Assembly: GCA_031271375.1 (NCBI GenBank)
Contig: JAISVU010000383.1
Location: 1 to 5,091, forward strand
Direction: 5' to 3'
DNA length: 5,091 nucleotides
Source: Clostridiales bacterium
GTDB taxonomy: Bacteria; Bacillota; Clostridia; Lachnospirales; WRAX01
Positions 1 to 5,091 of the stretch are shown piece after piece. The notes beneath the pieces are model-generated. The model was not told the DNA's origin, did not search any database, and was given only the letters and a program-made list of their open reading frames with translations. Both the position numbers and the translations under genes were made by a program. Position 1 is the stretch's first letter. Every line of letters begins with the position of its first letter.

Positions 1-3000
1 GTAATCAATGCTTGAAACCGCGTGATAAACATCGGCAGGCGCTTCTTTATGGCATAACTCGCGGTTCCGGCTCATTACAAGCCGCGCTTCGCAGCTTACG
101 ATACCGGACGCCAGCGGCGACAGCGGAGCCTTTTGCGTGAAGAACAGCTCCTCAGGCTCAGTCTGTTTCGCGCAGGCGTACAGGAACTCCAGCAAGCCTT
201 GTTTGTCTAAAAGGACGCCTTCCTTATCGGCGGACAGCAGCGGGGAATAAAGGCGAAGGGCGGCGTCGGGCTGCGCGAACTGGAGGATGCACTCGGCAAA
301 TGACATTTTGGTATACTCATCCTCATGTTCCGCTTTTCTGTACCTGAACAGCACGGTCAGCATATCGCCGCCGCCTGAAGTTTCAAGGCAGAAGGATACG
401 TTAAGACCCGGATAATCGCCGATCGGAACCAGAAAATCAGTATAACAAGCCCTGCCGGTACATTTAGCCACAGGCTCCGACTCGTTCCCAAGCAAATCCA
501 CCAGGTACAGATTGGCTTCCGTCTCCGCCGCGCCGCCGATCCCGGCGTATACGTCGCCGCCGTCTCCAATGAACCGGTAGTAGGGGATGCTTAGGCTAAT
601 ATGGGCCTTGTCCGCGTCTTCCCTTGTCTCCGACACCTCAAATACAGGCATGGTTTCGGTGCTGACCGGAACGCCTTTATCAGTAAGAACCGCCATTAGG
701 CTGCGGTAGCTGTCTAAATAGTCATGCCGCCCGGCGTTAGCGCCGGGTTTCGCTATCGCCGCGTTTATGACCGCGAAACCTTGATATACCGACGGATATG
801 ATTCCTCCGATTCATATTTTAGGGTAAGCTCAGGCGTTTCAGGAACCGCTAGATAGCAGTTATGCCATTCTTTACGTATGCCAAGTTCTTCTTTCTCCTT
901 AACCAGCAACGCGAAATTCTGGGCCTCGGCTTCGCCGACGCCGCTCCCCGGAGGCATAATCAACGAGAACGAACCGTCAAGTTTATAGGATAACCTGAGC
1001 AGCTCTAGGAACCTAATGGGCTGGTCTAATAAATCCGCGTACATATGCTCATCCTGCGAAATCCCTTCCGTTACGGCGATGACGGGATAGGTTTTACAGG
1101 AGTGATATTCCCCGGAACCGCCGTCAGAGAGATAAAAAAGCTCGGCTTCAAGCGTCCCGCAGCCTTTTGACAAAAGGCTTTCAAGCTCATCTGTATTATC
1201 ATAGGCGTTCAGCTCATAGACCGCTATGTCGCCGTCAGAAGCTATGAAACTCCGCTCCGCGCCAAAGCGTATAATGCTCCCGAACCCGATTCCGTTTTTT
1301 GGGATTTCGGCAAGCCTCCCTGTTCCGCGTTCGCTTAGCGGCAGAGCCGTAAACTTGTCTTTAAACAAAACCGTCTTTGAAAGGAGAACCTCGGTAAACC
1401 CGTTTACCGTATATGGGGTCGTCATATAAGGCTTTGTCAAGAATATCTGATCGGCTGGCGGCGGATTAACGGGAGGCAAATATGGCTCCAGCTTTAAGAG
1501 ATCGGTACTGACTGAATCCAACCCGCCGGACAGCTTTAACCAGCATGGAACGCCTTCCGAAAGGCGGATAACACCCATATGGTTATCGGAATCCATAGAG
1601 CTTAGCGAAAACTGTTGCCCCGCCGCGTTAAAGAATCCCAGCCGCGTTTTCATATTATCAGTGTCGGGCACTCGCTTGCCGCCAAATAAGAACCTCATCG
1701 TGCCGCCTATGATATTATCAAGCTGATCGTCTGTCAGGCGCAATCCGTCAAATACTCGGTTCTCGCGGAGACTCTTAGCCTTCTCGGAACGCAGCATACG
1801 GAGTATTATTTCAAAATACTCGGAAAAGATGTGATAGGATAAAGTTTTATTCTCCGAATAATCATATCTAATCCCGCTGTAATCGTCCCTGTCCTCCATA
1901 GCCATGTAATACTTCCGCATTGCCTCTAAATAGCCCTCGTCAACGGGATGCTCCTTTTCAAGGTTGCGGCTTATGTTAAGGCACTGTATCGTCACAAAAG
2001 GCGGCATTGGCATAAAGACTTGAGTTTCATCGCCGTTGTCCTCCCCTTGGTTTAATTGGTTGAAGTCAAGCGTAAACAGGAAGTTGTCGGCAAGGAACCT
2101 CTCCAGGTCAAAATCATTTCTAAACAGGGGCCGCTCGATAAATATACCGAACCCGCCTATATCCTCCAGGCAGTTGTTATAAATCGCAAGCCCGGCGAGT
2201 TTATTGACTATAGCCGCGAAATCCTCTCTGCTCATAGCCGGAAGGAACACCGCGACGTTTTCCCCGTGAAGCGAAGACAGAACGGGCAAGACAAACAATT
2301 TGACGGGGTATGGGGTATTATCGTTTACGGAAGGGAACTCCAGCATATCCGGGTAATGGGGCAGCGCCCCGAATATATCCTTTTGCCCAAGCCTGAACTG
2401 CTGGCTGAAACTCAGATTACATGAGAAATATACATTGAACCAGCCTATCCTGACGGAAGCCTGGGCGTATACTTGAAGAAACAGGTCGATAATCGTCGGC
2501 ATATTGGATTCGATCACAAGATTCATCCCTGTGTGAATCCCGATAGAAACCCCGGCTCCCACCGGCCCGAAATTAATCGAGCCGCTAAGGTTGCCCGATA
2601 AAGCGCAGTAAGCCCGTACTTTATAATACAGGTCGCTGCCGCCGTTATATTTTAAAAAGGTCGCGAATGTTCCCTCAAAAATCCCCGCAAGAGTCAGGCT
2701 TAGCTTCGCGCTCAGCATACTTACCGAGAAACCTCTTTCAAGCCCGATTTGAAGCCCGATCCCGCAGCCCAGGACAGGGGAGTAATAACCGTCGCTCCTG
2801 GCCGGAAGCCCCGGCGTGTTCCCTAAAGTGTCCCGCCTGACCCAGATGCCGCCCCGGCCTACAAATACGGTGTATTGGAGGAAAAAGCTGCGGCTGAAAT
2901 CGCTGTTGTGAGGGAATCCAAGGTCAATATAAAAATCCCCGTTTGTGTATATCTGAACGGCGACGTCGCCAATGCCGACAGAAATGGTTCCCAGAACGAT

Positions 3001-5091
3001 GTTCCGCAGAATATCCGGCGGGATTACACGGCCAGAGAACAGCCCTACGGTTTCGTTGACCTTTGCGTAAAGTATATCGGCCTCCAAACCGCTAAGCGGC
3101 GCGGCTTTCGGGCCGGACAGCTTGAACCCGGCCCCCAGCACCGGCCCGCCCTCGTAATACATAAGCCTGATATCCAGCGTGTCCATTATCCTGCTGTCCA
3201 GCGCGAATAAATAACCGGCCTTCGGACTTAGCGTCAGCTCCGACGGTTCATAGTTCACCGGCAGCTGTTCTTTCAGAGATTTAAGCCTGTCGATGAAGTA
3301 TTGGCCCTTCGTCTGCACTTCTACATTATTCGCAAGAGCCAAATACGACACGTCAAGCAGTTTCCCCGCGGTCGGTGGCGGAGAGGAAGAAGTGTCCCAT
3401 GTAAGCGGCGTCTTTTCGGTATACGCGGTGTCCAGGAACTTACCGACGACGACGAACCGGACGCCGTTTTTGTCAAGCTTGATCCCGGCCTTCTCAAGGG
3501 TCAGGAACGGCAGGCTTTTCGCGACGGTGAACATTACGGTAAGGCTTTTATTTTCCATGTCATAGCTGAAAGAGGTGTCGGGGAGCTTCATGTTATATAA
3601 AAAGCCCCATTCGTCGCTGTGCCCAAGGCTGAACTCAGGGTTAAAGAGCTTGGTTATAAAGGAAGCCGCCTCCCCCAATGTATAAGAGGACAGGTTCACG
3701 TTGCCCGACAGCTTCTTAGCGTTGGCGTCATACAAAAGATTAACCTTTATACGGTCGAACATGAAATGAAAGCCCACGTTCCCGGGCTTGCCGCTTTGGG
3801 ACTTGTACGAAAGGCCGAACTCAAGGTTTAAACCGCTGCTTATGTTTAACAGGAACGCGCCGTTCAAATCAATTTCGTTATTTGATATCTTGATTTTTGT
3901 CTCGGCTTTTAACCCTTTGGCTACTGTGTCAAGGAGCACGGAGGCGTCGAGGGAAAGGCCGTAGCTGTTCGCCGTAAGCATGGAATTCTGTCCGGTGCTA
4001 AAGTCCAGCTCAAATCGGCGTATCTCTATTGCCGGGAATCCCGCCGGAAGCTCCGATTTAAACAAGGCTTTGTATATTTCGCTAATTGATATATTTGGCT
4101 CGTCAAAGCCGTACAGGCTGGATTCCCGGTTATAAAACGATGCGTGTACGGAAATATACCCGCTTGATTCGATAGAGGCTTCGGCTGAAAGGGAGAGCAG
4201 GTTCTTTCCCCCGGACTCAATGTTCAGAAGCGCCGCCAGATCAAGCCCGAACAGCTCGTTGCCGTAACTGAAGTCAAGGGATATGTTTTCGAGCTTCAAT
4301 ACATCGCTGAAGTTAAAGGCGTCCGTAACCTGAAACCCCGCCTGAAAGCTTTTTTCGGAAGGGGATATGTAAGCCGAAATCCCTTCGATCTTAGCTTCCT
4401 CAATTACAGTGGGCAGCTTCCATCCGAAGCATTCCGCCAAATCCTTGGCGGACAACGACCCTTCCTGGGAAATTTCAAAATCGAAAACCGGGTATGAGGC
4501 GACGGTGTCTAAAACAAGCAAATCCTTGTTCAGCTTTTTATTTCCTATAACAAACTGCCCCCCGATATAACCGGAGACAAGGCCGTCGCTCCAGCCTTTT
4601 TCTCCGTTAAGATAGCTTATCATAAGCCTCGGGTCGCGAAACTGCAAATAAGGCTCAAAAACCGAAAACAGGTTGCCGTTTATACCGATTTCAAACGACA
4701 TTTCCCGCAGTTTAGGAAGGCTGAGCGTCTGCGCCTCTTTGTTATTGTCTATCGCGAAGGAAAGGGAGAAGAGCTTAGCAGCGTCAAGGAACTCCATTCC
4801 CTCCGGTATGTACTCGGCGAAGTCCGTGGGAACGCCGAGAAACTCCGACAGGACGGAAAGCCCGTCCGGCAGGCTCATACCTTCCGGGATGCTGCCCTCA
4901 AAATGCGTAAATCCTCCCCCCTGGAACAAATCCAGCCGGATGATAATATCCTTGTTCATTATCTTGGGGCGCATAGTCATCACAAGCTCCGAAGAGCTGT
5001 AGCGCCTTTCTTTCTGATCCTTTGCCTCCGGCTTTTCAACCGTATTAGTCAGGCGGAGGGCCGCGCTCTTTATCGGCGTTTCCTTGAAGAA
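1..5091 (-). CDS. Giant modular beta-repeat protein of unknown function, DUF6603-like; partial at both ends
   Basis: One minus-strand frame runs through the window for 1,697 codons without a stop; both the start and the stop lie outside. The translation behaves like real protein: alternating hydrophobic/polar beta-strand patterns, few Cys, sensible Gly/Pro turns and separate Pro-rich linkers. Order, in residues from the 5091 edge: charged lead-in (1-60); four diverged repeat units (73-523); Pro/Ser linker (566-576); Gly-rich beta core (about 577-896); acidic linker (about 1008-1031); helical segment (1051-1140); Pro-rich linker (1203-1212); beta-sandwich-like C-terminal modules (to 1697). I see no signal peptide (the N-terminus is missing), no transmembrane helix, no P-loop and no recognisable catalytic motif. 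From memory, the repeats and the Gly-rich core resemble DUF6603-type giant bacterial proteins, whose function is not established. A structural, binding or delivery-related role is possible but is only inference. That the frame codes is near certain; the family name is tentative. Confidence 0.93.
370..843 (-). other. C-terminal beta-sandwich-like modules (residues 1417-1574)
   Basis: The region opens with PETPELTLKYESEE, continues through YQGFAVINAAIAKPGANAG, then AHISLSIPYYRF, then a Gly-rich turn and NLYLVDLLGNESEPVAKC (ending at residue 1544), and closes with strands around LNVSFCLETSGGG. The strand spacing and the 'V-D-x-x-G-N' turn (1531-1536) look like an Ig- or fibronectin-like beta-sandwich. 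In similar giant proteins I recall an equivalent 'D-x-x-G-N' strand turn. Two Cys in a CX4C arrangement (1544 and 1549) are present, but nothing else suggests metal binding. The protein continues past this region for over 120 residues to the window edge. Confidence 0.4.
913..1011 (-). other. Short conserved-looking module, LELLRLSYKLDGSFSL type (residues 1361-1393)
   Basis: The segment FLELLRLSYKLDGSFSLIMP is a helix-like Leu-rich run followed by a strand with a Gly-Ser-Phe core. A Gly-rich loop (PPGSGVGEAEAQ) and a second strand (NFALLVKEKEE) come next. From memory, similar segments with a 'Leu-rich run, then x-G-G/S-[FY], then a G-rich loop, then a strand of aliphatic residues' occur in very large uncharacterised bacterial proteins that also carry LysM-like modules. 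No LysM motif is seen in this window. The resemblance is recollection only and could not be tested here. Confidence 0.3.
1456..1485 (-). other. Pro-rich linker (residues 1203-1212)
   Basis: The stretch PYLPPVNPPP is a short Pro-rich hinge between the segment after the helical region and the C-terminal beta modules that start near FLTKPYMTTPYTVNGF. It supports a modular, multi-domain reading of the protein. No binding function is implied. Confidence 0.5.
1672..1941 (-). other. Charged, mainly helical segment (residues 1051-1140)
   Basis: This stretch breaks the beta-rich pattern on both sides. It is rich in Glu, Arg, Lys, Met, Leu and Tyr and poor in Gly and Pro, with helix-like runs such as GYLEAMRKYYMAMEDRDD, YHIFSEYFEIILRMLRSEKA and LTDDQLDNIIGG. 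It follows an acidic linker (NQGEDNGDETQ, near residue 1015) and a PMPP turn. It may be a helical module inserted between the Gly-rich beta core and the C-terminal beta modules. No known helical domain is recognised. Confidence 0.5.
2404..2967 (-). other. Gly-rich amphipathic beta domain, DUF6603-like core (residues 709-896)
   Basis: Strands alternate hydrophobic and polar residues and are joined by Gly turns. Landmarks in order are DVAVQIYTNGDFYIDLGFP (709-727), VGRGGIWVRRDT, GCGIGLQIGLERGFSVSM, FGPVGAGVSIGIHTGMNL and ASVRIGWFNVYFSCNLSFS (ending at 896). None is a plausible transmembrane helix; each is short, with regular polar positions, as in beta sheets or a beta-barrel/groove. The 'NGDFYIDLGFP' and 'FGPVGAGVSIG' styles match my recollection of the conserved part of DUF6603 proteins. 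The family assignment is from memory and should be treated as tentative; the beta-rich nature is directly visible. Confidence 0.45.
3367..3396 (-). other. Pro/Ser interdomain linker (residues 566-575)
   Basis: The stretch DTSSSPPPTAG is the lowest-complexity, most Pro/Ser-rich point in the first half of the protein. It follows the last recognisable repeat unit and precedes the segment leading into the Gly-rich beta core. It most likely separates two folded regions. This is read directly from composition; no function beyond a flexible joint is claimed. Confidence 0.5.
3523..4875 (-). repeat. Protein-level degenerate tandem repeat, about four units (residues 73-523)
   Basis: Four segments share one pattern: a short amphipathic helix opened by Ser/Thr-x-Ser/Gly or similar, then a Leu/Pro link, then a beta strand, a polar turn and a second strand. 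Unit 1 begins SLPDGLSVLSEF (residue 73) and ends near NKEAQTLSL (117-125). Unit 2 begins SLSAKDLAECFG (212) and ends EKSFQAGFQV (246-255). Unit 3 begins SISEIYKALF (335) and ends NSMLTANSY (369-377). Unit 4 begins TLGEAASFITKLF (471) and ends KSLTVMFTV (515-523). The spacing between unit starts is about 139, 123 and 136 residues, with long beta stretches between. The copies are too diverged to show as DNA repeats. I recall the same helix-LP-hairpin pattern from large DUF6603-type proteins. The alignment was made by eye; the last copy carries an insertion of about ten residues. Confidence 0.55.

Noticed and set aside
445..462. CX4C pair (residues 1544 and 1549) as a possible metal or redox site.
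   Set aside because: No second Cys or His pair is near enough to complete a zinc site, and the motif is not a CXXC redox pair. There is not enough to call a site.
357..569. Minus-strand open frame in another register (70 codons) with an Arg-rich and Trp-rich translation.
   Set aside because: It overlaps the main minus-strand frame in a different register and has no supporting motif. The frame at 4026-4220 on the same strand is rejected for the same reason.
730..747. Perfect 7-bp inverted repeat (CCCGGCG, TTAG loop, CGCCGGG), which looks like a terminator stem.
   Set aside because: It lies inside the open frame, encoding part of KPGANAGR, and has no T-tract on either strand. It is most likely coding sequence rich in GC codons.
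1702..1737. LTDDQLDNIIGG (residues 1119-1130) resembles the double-glycine leader motif of bacteriocin-type peptides.
   Set aside because: It sits in the middle of a continuous giant protein, with no nearby start and no short peptide following. The likeness is probably chance within a helical segment.
2056..2424. Plus-strand open frame of 122 codons.
   Set aside because: It lies entirely opposite the continuous minus-strand frame, and its translation is charged and low in recognisable structure. It is a shadow of the antisense gene. The same applies to the shorter plus-strand frames at 1226-1429, 2875-3210, 3293-3600, 3619-3831 and 4673-5002.
2527..2790. Gly- and Leu/Ile-rich stretches that could be mistaken for membrane helices.
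   Set aside because: Polar or charged residues recur every second or third position and the hydrophobic runs are short. This fits amphipathic beta strands rather than transmembrane helices.

Overview
The whole window is the inside of one very large protein-coding gene on the minus strand. Reading the reverse complement from position 5091 down to position 1 gives 1,697 consecutive sense codons with no stop. The frame is open at both edges, so neither the true start nor the true stop is present. The visible part alone would be a protein of roughly 185 kDa. No RNA gene, mobile element, CRISPR array, promoter or intergenic space is visible.

Organism: this looks bacterial, with an uninterrupted standard-code reading frame and about half G+C by eye. 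ATA (Ile), AGG and CGG (Arg), GGG (Gly) and CTT (Leu) are all used freely. That is unlike highly expressed enterobacterial genes and would suit a mid-GC Firmicute/Clostridia-type or spirochaete-type genome. The window holds no taxonomic marker, so this is a weak inference.

Protein layout, in residues counted from the 5091 edge. Residues 1-60 are a charged lead-in. Residues 73-523 are a beta-rich region built from about four diverged copies of one unit: a short amphipathic helix, a Leu/Pro link and a beta hairpin. A Pro/Ser linker lies at 566-576. A Gly-rich amphipathic beta region spans about 577-896 and looks like the core of the DUF6603-type giant proteins. Mixed segments and an acidic linker follow (about 897-1031). 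Residues 1051-1140 are a charged, mainly helical stretch. A Pro-rich linker lies at 1203-1212. The remainder (to 1697) is a series of beta-sandwich-like modules, including one with a VDLLGNES turn (1531-1538).

Function is unknown. No catalytic motif, signal peptide, transmembrane helix, nucleotide-binding loop or cell-wall-binding motif can be recognised. From memory, the architecture resembles giant uncharacterised bacterial proteins (DUF6603-containing, sometimes with LysM-like modules), some of which I recall near contractile-injection or toxin-type loci. That link is unproven here because no neighbouring gene is visible. The best candidate for something undescribed is this giant modular repeat protein itself.
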